Origin: Aeromonas finlandensis
Lineage (GTDB): Bacteria > Pseudomonadota > Gammaproteobacteria > Enterobacterales > Aeromonadaceae
Assembly (NCBI RefSeq): GCF_000764645.1
Contig: NZ_JRGK01000294.1
Span: 1 to 41,455, forward strand
Direction of reading: 5' to 3'
Length of the DNA stretch: 41,455 bases
In this document: one piece after another, positions 16,400-25,433 of the stretch
Numbering within the stretch: the first letter of the stretch is position 1
Layout: the number at the start of each line of letters is the position of its first letter
Notes under the pieces: generated by a model
What the model saw: the letters and a program-made list of their open reading frames with translations, nothing else
What the model was told of the DNA's origin: nothing
The model's database searches: none
Translations under genes and position numbers: made by a program

Positions 16400-16977
16400 A
16401 GTTGTTTTCCCGTTTGTACGTACTGGTGATGCAGTGGGCCCGCCACAAGTATGCCCCCTGGTATCTCTCCATCACCGCCTTTATCGAGTCGGTATTCTGG
16501 CCGATCCCGGTGGACGTGATGCTGGCGCCGATGGCGCTCGCCAAGCCGCAAAAGGCGTGGCACTACGCCGGGTTGGCAACGACCTTTTCGGTGCTGGGCG
16601 CCCTGTTTGGCTATGCCCTTGGCTATGCCTTGTGGGATCCGGTGGTGCAACCGCTGGTGGCATCGGTCGGCTATGAGGGCAAGATCGAGATCGCTCGCCA
16701 CTGGTTTGAACAGTGGGGGATCTGGGTCATTTTCATTGCCAGCTTCACCCCTATCCCCTACAAGGTGTTTACCGTGACGGCAGGGCTGTTGCAAATGGCT
16801 CTGCTGCCCTTCATCATCACCTCCCTCATCGGTCGTGGCATGCGCTTTTTCCTGGTTGCGGGCCTGATGCGCTGGGGTGGCGAGAAGATGGAACGCAAAC
16901 TGATGCACTACGTAGATGTGCTCGGTTGGCTCTGTATTGGTCTGGCCGTTGTGGCCTATTTCTGGTTTAGTCGTTAA
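16396..16977 (+). CDS. yqaA: YqaA family membrane protein (DedA/SNARE-associated superfamily)
   Basis: This 193-residue inner-membrane protein begins [20 protein letters not shown]. It has about four hydrophobic segments. The [19 protein letters not shown] segment is the superfamily's conserved re-entrant motif, preceded by [20 protein letters not shown]. DedA-superfamily proteins are linked to lipid scrambling or membrane homeostasis; the role of YqaA itself is not established. The GTG overlaps the pcm stop, with GGAG seven bases upstream. nlpD starts nine bases after its stop. Confidence 0.88.
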   Translation: MKLFSRLYVLVMQWARHKYAPWYLSITAFIESVFWPIPVDVMLAPMALAKPQKAWHYAGLATTFSVLGALFGYALGYALWDPVVQPLVASVGYEGKIEIARHWFEQWGIWVIFIASFTPIPYKVFTVTAGLLQMALLPFIITSLIGRGMRFFLVAGLMRWGGEKMERKLMHYVDVLGWLCIGLAVVAYFWFSR

Positions 16978-16986
16978 GGATCCATT

Positions 16987-18057
16987 ATGCGTTCGCGTAT
17001 TTGGCAAGGAAGCAGTGTCGTGGTGTTGTCATGGCTGCTGCTTGCCTGCTCCTCCAGTAAAAATGCAGCTCCGGTGGATGGGGTAGGTGATGATCAGTTC
17101 GTCTCGACCATTCCGGCTCGCCAGAGCGGTGCCCAGGTCAGCGCCCCCATTCAGGGTGGCAGCTATGTGGTGAAGCGGGGCGATACCCTCTACTCCATCG
17201 CCTTCAACTCCGGCAACGACGTACCCTCGCTGGCCAGCCTCAACAACATCAGCCCCCCCTACAATATCTATCCGGGGCAAAGATTGCGTCTCGATGCCTC
17301 CGGCACCGCGGTCACCAGTAGCAGAAGTGCCGGTACCTATGAGGTGCGCCGTGGCGATACCCTGAGCAGCATTGGCCGCCAGTTTGGCATGACGCCGCAG
17401 GCGCTGGCCCAGAGCAACAGCCTGAGCGCCCCCTACGCCCTGCAGCCGGGTCAGGTGCTCAACGTCCAGACCGCTGGCGGTGGTTCGACCCAGATGGTGG
17501 CCGCGACTCGTCCGGCAACTGTGACCCCGGTGGCGGTGAGCCGTCCGAGCAGCGGACCGCGTCCGTTGGCCGAGCCGGGCAGTTCTGGTCAGACCACGCC
17601 ATTCATCTCTCAGAAATCCGTTGCTCCGGTGGCACCGAAGGAATACGCTCAGACCAAAGAACAAAAAACAGACAATTCCCAGTCGAGACTTGCTTGGCAC
17701 TGGCCCGCAAAAGGCCGGATCGTCGAGGGTTTCTCTGTTGCAGAACAGGGTAACAAGGGTATCGACATAGCCGGCCAGAAGGGGCAACCCGTCTACGCCG
17801 CCAGCGGTGGTAAGGTGGTATATGCTGGCAGTGCTTTAAGGGGGTACGGCAAGCTGATCATCCTCAAGCATGATGATGACTATCTCTCCGCTTACGCACA
17901 CAACGACGAGTTGCGGGTGAAGGAAGGGGACAGCGTCAAGGGGGGCTCGGTCATTGCCAACATGGGTAGCACGGACGCGCCGGATGTGCGATTGCATTTC
18001 GAGATCCGGTACAGAGGCAAGTCGATCAATCCGATGAGCTATTTGCCAAAGCGTTAA
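16987..18057 (+). CDS. nlpD: NlpD, LysM/LytM-domain outer-membrane lipoprotein
   Basis: NlpD activates the cell-separation amidase AmiC. The 356-residue precursor has a lipobox (WLLLAC, lipidated C21). Two LysM domains follow, at about 59-102 and 117-160, then a Pro/Ser-rich linker and a LytM (M23) domain from about 240 to the end. The LytM zinc site is degenerate: the first His is replaced in NKGID and only one His remains in LHFEI, which fits an activator, not a hydrolase. Two LysM copies is one more than I recall for E. coli NlpD. In enterics the main rpoS promoter lies inside nlpD, so the same is likely here. Confidence 0.94.
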   Translation: MRSRIWQGSSVVVLSWLLLACSSSKNAAPVDGVGDDQFVSTIPARQSGAQVSAPIQGGSYVVKRGDTLYSIAFNSGNDVPSLASLNNISPPYNIYPGQRLRLDASGTAVTSSRSAGTYEVRRGDTLSSIGRQFGMTPQALAQSNSLSAPYALQPGQVLNVQTAGGGSTQMVAATRPATVTPVAVSRPSSGPRPLAEPGSSGQTTPFISQKSVAPVAPKEYAQTKEQKTDNSQSRLAWHWPAKGRIVEGFSVAEQGNKGIDIAGQKGQPVYAASGGKVVYAGSALRGYGKLIILKHDDDYLSAYAHNDELRVKEGDSVKGGSVIANMGSTDAPDVRLHFEIRYRGKSINPMSYLPKR

Positions 18058-18102
18058 CCCCAGAGAGACCGTCTTACTCTGGTAACGTCAGGGAGACACA
18101 CC

Positions 18103-19092
18103 ATGAGCCAAGAACAACTGGTAATGCAGGATGCAGAGTTAGAGTTTGACGCTGAACCCGAGTCCCATGAAGACGAGGCAGAAGAGTTACAGGAGGTAGC
18201 CGCCGAGGCGGAAGAGAGTATCTCCGATGAGTTGCTGGCACCGGAACTGAACAAGGTGATGGATGCCACGCAACTCTATCTGGGGGAGATAGGCTTCTCC
18301 CCCTTGCTCACTGCCGAAGAGGAAGTCTACTACGCCCGTCGTGCCTTGCGGGGTGACAAAGCCGCCCGCAAGCGCATGATCGAGTCCAACCTTCGACTGG
18401 TGGTGAAAATCGCCCGTCGCTACAACAACCGCGGCCTGGTGCTGCTGGATCTTATCGAAGAGGGCAACCTCGGTCTTATCCGCGCGGTCGAGAAGTTCGA
18501 CCCCGAGCGCGGCTTCCGTTTCTCCACCTATGCCACCTGGTGGATCCGCCAGACCATCGAGCGGGCCATCATGAACCAGACCCGCACCATCCGTCTGCCC
18601 ATTCATGTGGTCAAAGAGCTAAACGTTTACCTGCGCACCGCGCGTGAACTCTCTCACCGTCTCGATCATGAACCGACCGCAGAGGATATCGCCTTTGCGC
18701 TGGATCGTTCGGTGGACGATGTGAACCGCATGCTCAAGCTCAACGAGAAGATCACTTCGGTGGATACTCCCATCGGTGGCGATCGTGACAAGGCACTGCT
18801 GGATGTACTCTCTGACGAGCGCGGCATGGGGCCAGAGCTGGAATCCCAGGATGACGACATGCGCGCCAGCATCGTCCACTGGCTGGAAGAGCTCAATCCC
18901 AAGCAGCGGGAAGTGCTGGCCCGCCGTTTCGGTCTGCTGGGCTACGAGCCTGCCACTCTTGAGGATGTGGGTGCCGAGATTGGCCTGACCCGCGAGCGGG
19001 TACGCCAGATCCAGGTCGAGGGGCTGCGTCGCCTGCGGGAGATCCTGCTGAGCCAGGGGCTCTCCATCGAGGCCCTGTTTAGAACAAACTGA
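18103..19092 (+). CDS. rpoS: RNA polymerase sigma factor RpoS (sigma-38)
   Basis: RpoS directs transcription in stationary phase and general stress. The 329-residue length matches E. coli (330). An acidic N terminus (about residues 1-50) is followed by region 1.2 ([21 protein letters not shown]), region 2 ([37 protein letters not shown]), region 3 and region 4 with the helix-turn-helix [24 protein letters not shown] nine to ten bases upstream supports the start. It lies 45 bp after nlpD and is followed by a strong terminator. Confidence 0.97.
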   Translation: MSQEQLVMQDAELEFDAEPESHEDEAEELQEVAAEAEESISDELLAPELNKVMDATQLYLGEIGFSPLLTAEEEVYYARRALRGDKAARKRMIESNLRLVVKIARRYNNRGLVLLDLIEEGNLGLIRAVEKFDPERGFRFSTYATWWIRQTIERAIMNQTRTIRLPIHVVKELNVYLRTARELSHRLDHEPTAEDIAFALDRSVDDVNRMLKLNEKITSVDTPIGGDRDKALLDVLSDERGMGPELESQDDDMRASIVHWLEELNPKQREVLARRFGLLGYEPATLEDVGAEIGLTRERVRQIQVEGLRRLREILLSQGLSIEALFRTN

Positions 19093-19153
19093 GTTCAGAA
19101 CCAACTGATCAGCGGAACAACCGCATCGGGGCTGTAACGCCAGCCAAATAGCA

Positions 19154-19183
19154 CGAGGGGAGCAATCGCTCCCCTCGTTTTTT
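19154..19183 (+). terminator. Intrinsic terminator of rpoS
   Basis: The stem CGAGGGGAGC/GCTCCCCTCG with loop AATC is followed by a run of six Ts. Confidence 0.92.
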
Positions 19184-19213
19184 ATTGCCTGTCGTCTGGC
19201 GATGGCTTCGCTG

Positions 19214-20251
19214 TTATACCAGCTCAGTCAGCATGGTGTCGGCGTAGGGCACCAGCGCTTCGCCATTTTTAACCTTGTCGAGATAGTCCGGGTTGGCGAT
19301 GAGCGGACGACCGATGGCCACCAGATCGAAGCGGTTGGCCTCGATGGCAACGGCAGCGCGCTCGGCGTCGTAGTTGCCCACCCCCACCAGATTGCCCTTG
19401 TAGTTGGCGCGCAGATAGTCGGAGGCGCGGCCACCCAGATAATCGAAGGTGAGGTTGTCATCGAAGATGCCGAGGTGGATATAGGCCAGCGGGCGATCGT
19501 TGAGCTTGGCCAGCAGGTAGTCGAACACGGCGCGATCTTCCGGGCTGCCCGCCAGATGGACATAGGCACCGGGGGAGAGGCGAATACCAACCCGATCACC
19601 GCCGATGCGGGCGCTGATGGCATCGACCACCTCCAGCGCGAAGCGGCTCATCTTTTCCGGGCTGCCACCGTAGTTGTCGCTGCGCAGGTTGGTGGAGTGG
19701 TGCAGGAACTGGTCGATCAGGTAGCCGTTGGCACCGTGGATCTCCACCCCGTCAAAACCCGCTTCGATGGCGTTTGCACCAGCAGTCGCGTAATCCTGCA
19801 CCAGCTGGGCGATTTCAGCCTCGGTCAGGGCGCGCGGCACCTGATAGGTCAGCTCGCGCATGCGGGGCACAGTGCCCTCATGGGCCACGGCAGAGGGGGC
19901 CAGCACTTCAGCCTGATGGAAGAAGGGGTGGGAGAGGCGACCGACGTGCCACAGCTGGGCGAAGATCTTGCCGCCCTTGGCGTGCACGGCGCTGGTGACT
20001 TTCTTCCAGCCATCGATCTGAGCCTGGGTGAAGAGGCCCGGGGTATTGGGATAGCCCTGCGCGTCGGGGCGAATGAGGACGGCCTCGGAGACAATCAGGC
20101 CGATGTCGGCGCGGCGAGCATAATAGGCAGCCATCTGCTCGGTCGGCACCAGACCGGGGCCTGCCATGCAGCGGGTGAGCGGGGCCATCATGAAGCGGTT
20201 GGCCAGGGTCAGAGTGTCATTAAGGCGATACGGCTGAAACAGGGTATTCAT
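19214..20251 (-). CDS. Old Yellow Enzyme family alkene reductase (NemA-like)
   Basis: This 345-residue FMN-dependent cytoplasmic enzyme reduces activated C=C bonds or nitro compounds with NADPH. It begins MNTLFQPYRLNDTLTLANRF. MAPLTRCMA and the AQLWHVGRLSHP block are typical. H172 and N175 in EIHGANGYLIDQFL bind the substrate carbonyl, and STNLRSDNYGGS and GRPLIANPD contribute to the phosphate site. It is divergent from a TetR gene with two shared operators, an arrangement like E. coli nemR-nemA, so it is probably induced by reactive electrophiles. The start chosen is the ATG at 20251; an ORF 14 codons longer is less likely. Confidence 0.93.
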   Translation of the reverse strand: MNTLFQPYRLNDTLTLANRFMMAPLTRCMAGPGLVPTEQMAAYYARRADIGLIVSEAVLIRPDAQGYPNTPGLFTQAQIDGWKKVTSAVHAKGGKIFAQLWHVGRLSHPFFHQAEVLAPSAVAHEGTVPRMRELTYQVPRALTEAEIAQLVQDYATAGANAIEAGFDGVEIHGANGYLIDQFLHHSTNLRSDNYGGSPEKMSRFALEVVDAISARIGGDRVGIRLSPGAYVHLAGSPEDRAVFDYLLAKLNDRPLAYIHLGIFDDNLTFDYLGGRASDYLRANYKGNLVGVGNYDAERAAVAIEANRFDLVAIGRPLIANPDYLDKVKNGEALVPYADTMLTELV

Positions 20252-20276
20252 GATAGGTTGTCCTGAACGGGTTATT

Positions 20277-20340
20277 CTTGAACGTGCATTCAAGACGTTT
20301 TTTGCGTCGGGTGCAAGCTTTTTTTGAATGCGCGTTCAAG
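20277..20340. promoter_or_regulatory. Two matching TetR-type operators between the reductase and TetR genes
   Basis: Site 1 (20277-20294, CTTGAACGTGCATTCAAG) and site 2 (20323-20340, TTTGAATGCGCGTTCAAG) are each near-palindromes. Site 2 equals the reverse complement of site 1 except for two bases. Centres are 46 bp apart. Site 1 is just upstream of the reductase and site 2 sits further toward the regulator, so one repressor could control both directions. Confidence 0.8.
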
Positions 20341-20450
20341 ATGGTTGGCCCGAGCGGGCGGCTGGGGTAAACTTGCCGCCCTTTCCAGACACTCTTTATC
20401 GGCGGCCCTTTTTGCCCCCTGCCGATGAACCATTTCCCACGGGAGGAACC

Positions 20451-21017
20451 ATGCGCATAGCCGAGTTTGATCGGGACGAAGTACTGCGAAATGCCATGGA
20501 AGCGTTTCGCGCCAAGGGATACGCCAAGACCACCATGCAGGAGCTGGTCGCTGCCACCGGCCTGCATCCGGGCAGCATCTACGGCGCCTTTGGCAACAAG
20601 CGCGGCCTGCTGCTGGCGGCGGTGGATCACTATGTCGAGGGCAAACGCACCCTGCGCCGTTCTCTGCTCGACAACCCGAGCCCGCTGGCGGGCCTTGCTG
20701 CCTATCTCGATCGGATTGTGGGGGAGGCGCTCTGCGGCTCCTGTCTGGTGACTCGCACCATGATGGAGCTGAGCGAACAGGATGAGGAGCTGACCCAGCG
20801 GGTCAAGGGCATCTATGGCGAGCTGGAGCAGGATCTGGCCGAGTTGCTGACGCAGGCGCAGGCAAAGGGCGAACTGGCCCCGGATAGCAATATCCGCACT
20901 CTCACCGCCCTGTTGTTGATCAACCTGCAAGGTCTGGTCACCTTCGCCCAGTGCCGCCCCGACCGCCCCCTGCTCGACGACGTAGTCGCCCAGCTGATGC
21001 GGGCCCTGCGGGCGTAA
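20451..21017 (+). CDS. TetR-family repressor (NemR-like position)
   Basis: This 188-residue protein has an N-terminal TetR helix-turn-helix, MEAFRAKGYAKTTMQELVAA, then GLHPGSIYGAFGNKRGLL. The C-terminal ligand domain has a CGSC motif (C95, C98) and another Cys near residue 155. In E. coli NemR, cysteine oxidation or alkylation is the signal, and the Cys pair here is a candidate sensor; this is inference. GGGAGGA just upstream of the ATG supports the start, although an ORF 41 codons longer is open. It probably represses the divergent reductase gene and itself. Confidence 0.88.
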   Translation: MRIAEFDRDEVLRNAMEAFRAKGYAKTTMQELVAATGLHPGSIYGAFGNKRGLLLAAVDHYVEGKRTLRRSLLDNPSPLAGLAAYLDRIVGEALCGSCLVTRTMMELSEQDEELTQRVKGIYGELEQDLAELLTQAQAKGELAPDSNIRTLTALLLINLQGLVTFAQCRPDRPLLDDVVAQLMRALRA

Positions 21018-21030
21018 CGCGATACCGCAG

Positions 21031-21067
21031 AAACAACAGTGGCTCCCTCGGGAGCCACTGTTGTTTT
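21031..21067. terminator. Bidirectional terminator between tetR-like and lysR-like genes
   Basis: A perfect 16-bp stem (AAACAACAGTGGCTCC and its complement) with loop CTCG lies between convergent genes. A-rich and T-rich edges allow use from both sides. Confidence 0.9.
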
Positions 21068-21085
21068 CGAGAGGTGAATTCCGCT

Positions 21086-22039
21086 TTACCTCGGCCCCAC
21101 CAGCTCCTTCATCAAATCCTTCAGCCATACCAGCGCCGGTTGCTGGGCATGCACGGGATGCCAGACGCAGTTGAGGTGGTAGTCGGGCACGTCTTCGGGC
21201 AGCGGCAGGCTTTTCAGCGGCCAGTGGGTGGCGAGCAGCTCGGCCACCATGCTGGGCAGCACCAAGAGGTGATCGCTCTGGCTGACGATAGCGGCGGCGG
21301 ACATATAACTCTGGCTGTTGACCGAGATGGTGCGGCTAAAGCCCTGACTCTTCAGATAGCGGTCGAGGCTCGCCTCCGAGGTGCCAAGCGGCGAGTGGAA
21401 TACATGGGGCATGGCGATCAGCTGCTGCAAGGTGATGCGCTCCATCCATTGGGAGGGGTCATCCTCGGCACCGGCGGGGGCGGATTTGGCAATCGGCAGA
21501 TCGGCGCGCACCAGCCCGGCCAGCGGCTCGGTGAGCCAGGTCTCTTTGCCCAGATACCCCGGCACCTGCATGTACTCGTCAAAGCCCAGCACCAGATCGA
21601 TCTCGCCGCTCGCCAGCTCCGCCTCCGGCAGGGTGTCGCGCAGGATGCGGATCTCGATGGTGACTCCCGGCGCCAGCCGTCTGAGCCGCTGGATCAACGG
21701 CGGGATCAGCACGCACTCCACGTAATCTGTGGTGCAGAGCACGAAGCGCCGCTTCGACTGACTCGGCTCGAACTCCTCCTCCTCCAAGAGCTGCTGCTCC
21801 AGCAGCCGCAGCGCCTGCTGCACCCCGAGATGCAGCCGCTGGGCGCGCGGGGTCGGCAGCATCCCCTGCGGGGTGCGCACCAGCAGCGGGTCGCCGAGAA
21901 AGGTGCGCAGCCTGCCCAGCGAATGGCTCATGGCGGGCTGGCTGATAAAGAGTGCTTCGGCGGCGCGGGTGACGCTGCCCTGCGTCATCAGGGCGTCAAA
22001 AGCGAGCAGCAGATTGAGGTCGAGCTGGTGCAGTTTCAT
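21086..22039 (-). CDS. LysR-family transcriptional regulator
   Basis: This 317-residue regulator begins MKLHQLDLNLLLAFDALMTQ. The N-terminal winged helix is standard (GSVTRAAEALFISQPAMSHSLGRLRTFLGDPLLVR). The C-terminal effector domain resembles the NodD/NahR-like subgroup (DLVLGFDEYMQVPGYLGKETWLTEPLAGLVR). It is divergent from agmatine deiminase with 157 bp between, so it probably controls aguA and the following amidase; the inducer is unknown. No good Shine-Dalgarno precedes the chosen ATG. Longer in-frame starts exist upstream, but the MKLHQLDLNLL opening is the usual LysR beginning. Confidence 0.9.
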   Translation of the reverse strand: MKLHQLDLNLLLAFDALMTQGSVTRAAEALFISQPAMSHSLGRLRTFLGDPLLVRTPQGMLPTPRAQRLHLGVQQALRLLEQQLLEEEEFEPSQSKRRFVLCTTDYVECVLIPPLIQRLRRLAPGVTIEIRILRDTLPEAELASGEIDLVLGFDEYMQVPGYLGKETWLTEPLAGLVRADLPIAKSAPAGAEDDPSQWMERITLQQLIAMPHVFHSPLGTSEASLDRYLKSQGFSRTISVNSQSYMSAAAIVSQSDHLLVLPSMVAELLATHWPLKSLPLPEDVPDYHLNCVWHPVHAQQPALVWLKDLMKELVGPR

Positions 22040-22070
22040 GGGGGGATTATTCGCCGTGTTTATGGGACAA

Positions 22071-22092
22071 TCCATCCTATTCATTTGATGGA
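22071..22092. promoter_or_regulatory. Inverted repeat, possible LysR binding site
   Basis: TCCATC and GATGGA flank ten AT-rich bases (CTATTCATTT). It sits 32 bp from the LysR start codon and about 105 bp before aguA, a usual place for a LysR recognition site. Confidence 0.5.
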
Positions 22093-22196
22093 TGGGGGCG
22101 CAACGTCTTAATCTGCGACCCACTGTTATTTTTTCAGGGTTCCCGCGCCGCTTCGGGCGTCAATGGGGGGCCTCAATCCATGCAAGGAGCCTTGCG

Positions 22197-23294
22197 ATGA
22201 GCATCAAGACCATTCATTCCACACCGGCCGCCGACGGCTTCACCATGCCCGCCGAGTGGGCGCACCAGCAGGCCGTCTGGATGATCTGGCCGTTTCGCCC
22301 TGACAACTGGCGTGAAGCCGGTCGCTTCGCCCAGCCCACCTTTGCCAAGGTAGCGGATGCCATCGGCGGTGCCACCCCGGTCTTTATGGGGGTGCCCGCC
22401 CGGTTTATGGAGCAGGCCCGCGCCATCATGCCCGCCCATGTGACCCTGGTCGAAATGAACAGCGATGACTGCTGGGCCCGCGATACCGGCCCGACCATTG
22501 TTACCAACGCCGCTGGCGAGTGCCGTGGGGTGGATTGGGGCTTCAACGCCTGGGGCGGTCACAAGGGCGGTCTCTACTACCCGTGGAATCAGGATGAGGA
22601 AGTGGCGGCCCAGATGCTGGCCCAGCACGGCATGGCTCGTTACGACGCACCGCTGATTCTGGAAGGTGGCTCCATCCACGTCGATGGCGAAGGCACCTGC
22701 CTGACCAGCGCCGAGTGCCTGCTCAACGAGAACCGCAACCCGCACCTGAGCAAAGCGCAGATCGAAGCGCACCTGCGCGACTATCTGGGCGTCACCAGCT
22801 TTATCTGGCTGGACGAAGGCGTCTACATGGACGAAACCGACGGCCACATCGACAACATGTGCTGCTTCGTGCGTCCGGGTGAAGTGGCCCTGCACTGGAC
22901 TGACGACCAGAACGATCCCCAGTACGCCCGCTCCGTGGCCGCCCTCAAGGTGCTGGAAGCGGCGGTCGATGCCAAGGGTCGCAAGTTGAAAGTGTGGAAG
23001 CTGCCCCAGCCGGGCCCGCTCTACTGCACCGAGGAAGAATCTGCAGGCGTCGAGAGCGGCAGCGGTGTGCCGCGCGAGGCAGAAGGCCGTCTGGCCGGTT
23101 CCTATGTGAACTTCCTCATCACCAACGATCGCATCGTCTACCCGCTGCTGGATGCCGCCACCGATGGCGAAGCCCAGCGCATTCTGGAAGAGATCTTCCC
23201 GGATCACACCGTGATCGGCGTACCGGCTCGCGAGATCCTGCTGGGCGGTGGCAATATCCACTGCATTACCCAGCAGATCCCTTCCGGCCAGTAA
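22197..23294 (+). CDS. aguA: Agmatine deiminase
   Basis: AguA hydrolyses agmatine to N-carbamoylputrescine and ammonia, one route from arginine to putrescine. At 365 residues it is full length for the family (about 365-370). It begins [20 protein letters not shown]. Signature blocks are [56 protein letters not shown] and [11 protein letters not shown] with catalytic C356. AAGGAG lies eight bases before the ATG. The usual partner AguB (a nitrilase-family amidohydrolase) is absent here; instead an amidase-signature enzyme follows 280 bp later. Confidence 0.96.
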   Translation: MSIKTIHSTPAADGFTMPAEWAHQQAVWMIWPFRPDNWREAGRFAQPTFAKVADAIGGATPVFMGVPARFMEQARAIMPAHVTLVEMNSDDCWARDTGPTIVTNAAGECRGVDWGFNAWGGHKGGLYYPWNQDEEVAAQMLAQHGMARYDAPLILEGGSIHVDGEGTCLTSAECLLNENRNPHLSKAQIEAHLRDYLGVTSFIWLDEGVYMDETDGHIDNMCCFVRPGEVALHWTDDQNDPQYARSVAALKVLEAAVDAKGRKLKVWKLPQPGPLYCTEEESAGVESGSGVPREAEGRLAGSYVNFLITNDRIVYPLLDAATDGEAQRILEEIFPDHTVIGVPAREILLGGGNIHCITQQIPSGQ

Positions 23295-23471
23295 GAACCG
23301 GATGACGATCCTGCTGCGAGGCCGTGATCAAGGCTTATGTGCAGCTCGCTTATGTGGAACAAACGGCTCATGTATTCACATACACTCCGGTTCCTGCGCT
23401 GCTCTTCACCTTGCTGACGACCTCTCGCGACGGGTCGTAAACCGGTTCTAAGCCAGCTGAGGTTGGTATTC

Positions 23472-23494
23472 AAAACCCCACGCCGTGGGGTTTT
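23472..23494 (+). terminator. Intrinsic terminator between aguA and the amidase gene
   Basis: AAAACCCCA pairs with TGGGGTTTT across loop CGCCG. It suggests the amidase gene has its own promoter or depends on read-through. Confidence 0.75.
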
Positions 23495-23574
23495 ATCTCT
23501 TGATGGTGTGATGGTCGCAGGAGCTGATGCGGCGATCATCATGACAAACAGTCACCCTTTTACAGGAGATCCCC

Positions 23575-25278
23575 ATGATCGAAGTGACCGAGGTTTCCAT
23601 TGCCGAGCTGCGTGCCGCGCTCGGATCAGGCCGCACCACAGCGGTCGAACTGGTCAAGGCCTATCTGGCCCGGATCGAGGCCTACAACGGCCCCGAGACT
23701 GCCACCAAACTCAACGCCGTGGTGGTCGCCAATCCCGATGCGCTGAAAGAAGCCGAGGCTTCTGATGCCCGCCGCGCCCGTGGAGAGACCCTGAGCCCGC
23801 TCGACGGCATCCCCTACACCGCCAAAGACAGCTATCTGGTCAAGGGGCTGACTGCCGCCTCCGGCAGCCCGGCCTTCAAGGATCTGGTGGCCCAGCGCGA
23901 TGCCTTTACCGTTGAGCGCCTGCGCGCCGCCGGTGCCATCTGCCTCGGCAAAACCAATATGCCGCCGATGGCCAATGGCGGTATGCAGCGCGGCGTCTAT
24001 GGCCGTGCCGAGAGCCCCTACAACGCCGACTACCTGACCGCGCCATTTGCCTCCGGCTCCTCCAACGGCGCTGGTACTGCCACCGCCGCCAGCTTCTCCG
24101 CCTTTGGTCTGGCGGAAGAGACCTGGTCGAGCGGCCGTGGACCTGCATCCAACAATGGCCTGTGCGCCTACACCCCGTCCCGTGGCGTCATCTCGGTGCG
24201 CGGCAACTGGCCGCTGACTCCGACCATGGATGTGGTGGTGCCCTATGCCCGCACCATGAATGATCTGCTGGAAGTGCTCGACGTAGTGGTCGCCGACGAT
24301 GCCGACACCCGTGGCGATCTGTGGCGCCTGCAGCCCTGGGTGCAGCTGCCCAAGGCCTCCGAAGTGCGTCCGGCTTCCTATCTGGAACTGGCAGCCAAGG
24401 CCGATGCCCTCAAGGGCAAGCGCCTCGGCGTGCCGCGCATGTTTATCAACAAGGATGAACTGGCCGGCACCAGCGAAAACCCCGGCATCGGCGGCCCGAC
24501 CGGCCAGCGCATCCATACCCGCGACTCCGTGATTGCCCTCTGGGAAGATGCGCGCAAGGCGCTGGAAGCCGCGGGCGCCGAAGTTATCGAAGTGGACTTC
24601 CCGCTGGTCTCCAACTGCGAAGGGGACCGACCCGGCGCGCCGACCGTGTTCAATCGCGGCATCGTGAGCCCGGAGTTTCTCAATGACGAGCTGTGGGAGC
24701 TCTCCGGCTGGGCGTTCGACGACTTCCTGCGTGCCAACGGCGACCCCAAGCTTAACAAGCTGGCCGATGTGGATGGCCCCCAGATCTTCCCCCACGATCC
24801 GGGCACTCTGCCAAACCGCGAGGGCGATCTGGCGGCGGGCATGGACGAGTACGTCAAGATGGCCAAGCGCGGCATCAAGCGCTTTGACGAGATCCCCACA
24901 GTGCCGGACGGCCTGCGCGGTCTGGAGAAGACTCGCAAGCTGGACTTGGAGGACTGGATGGATGGGCTCAAGCTCGACGCCGTGCTGTTCCCCACCGTCG
25001 CCGACGTCGCCCCGGCTGATGCGGATGTGAATCCGGCTTCCGCCGATATCGCCTGGAGCAACGGCATCTGGGTTGCCAACGGCAACCTCGCCATTCGCCA
25101 TCTCGGCGTGCCGACCGTCACCGTCCCCATGGGTGTCATGGCCGATATCGGCATGCCGGTGGGCCTGACCTTCGCCGGTCGCGCCTATGACGACAACAAC
25201 CTGCTGCGCTTTGCCTCGGCCTTCGAGTCCACCGGCAGCAAGCGCAGGGTGCCGCCACGGACGCCGCCGTTGGGGTGA
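23575..25278 (+). CDS. Amidase-signature family hydrolase
   Basis: This 567-residue enzyme belongs to the Ser-cisSer-Lys amidase family. The catalytic Lys is K84 (PYTAKDSYLVKG), the cis-Ser lies at S162/S163 (ASGSSNGAG) and the nucleophile aligns to S186 (ETWSSGRGPAS, replacing the more common TDTGGSIRxPA). The Gly-rich loop is thus atypical but the three catalytic residues are present. It is longer than GatA (about 485). Substrates in this family vary from amides to ureas and carbamates. Lying after aguA, it might process an amide or carbamoyl compound, but no direct evidence exists. AGGAG before the ATG supports the start. Confidence 0.9.
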   Translation: MIEVTEVSIAELRAALGSGRTTAVELVKAYLARIEAYNGPETATKLNAVVVANPDALKEAEASDARRARGETLSPLDGIPYTAKDSYLVKGLTAASGSPAFKDLVAQRDAFTVERLRAAGAICLGKTNMPPMANGGMQRGVYGRAESPYNADYLTAPFASGSSNGAGTATAASFSAFGLAEETWSSGRGPASNNGLCAYTPSRGVISVRGNWPLTPTMDVVVPYARTMNDLLEVLDVVVADDADTRGDLWRLQPWVQLPKASEVRPASYLELAAKADALKGKRLGVPRMFINKDELAGTSENPGIGGPTGQRIHTRDSVIALWEDARKALEAAGAEVIEVDFPLVSNCEGDRPGAPTVFNRGIVSPEFLNDELWELSGWAFDDFLRANGDPKLNKLADVDGPQIFPHDPGTLPNREGDLAAGMDEYVKMAKRGIKRFDEIPTVPDGLRGLEKTRKLDLEDWMDGLKLDAVLFPTVADVAPADADVNPASADIAWSNGIWVANGNLAIRHLGVPTVTVPMGVMADIGMPVGLTFAGRAYDDNNLLRFASAFESTGSKRRVPPRTPPLG

Positions 25279-25311
25279 ATATTCCGGATTGGTTCGGTGA
25301 TAAATAAAACA

Positions 25312-25338
25312 AAACCGCTCATGTAATATGGGCGGTTT
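25312..25338. terminator. Terminator after the amidase gene
   Basis: AAACCGCTCAT pairs with ATGGGCGGTTT (one G-T pair) across loop GTAAT, with A-rich and T-rich flanks, between convergent genes. Confidence 0.75.
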
Positions 25339-25433
25339 ATATTTTAGTGGAGGACTTATTGTATCTTTGTGAAATATTTCGCTGAAATATTAAAAAATCA
25401 GAGATAATGAGCCTCAATCTCACAGTTAACATT

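Noticed and set aside
23626-25101. 491-codon ORF antisense to the amidase gene
   Set aside because: It mirrors the amidase codon pattern, and the translated protein is a Gly/His/Gln-rich shadow with no family features.
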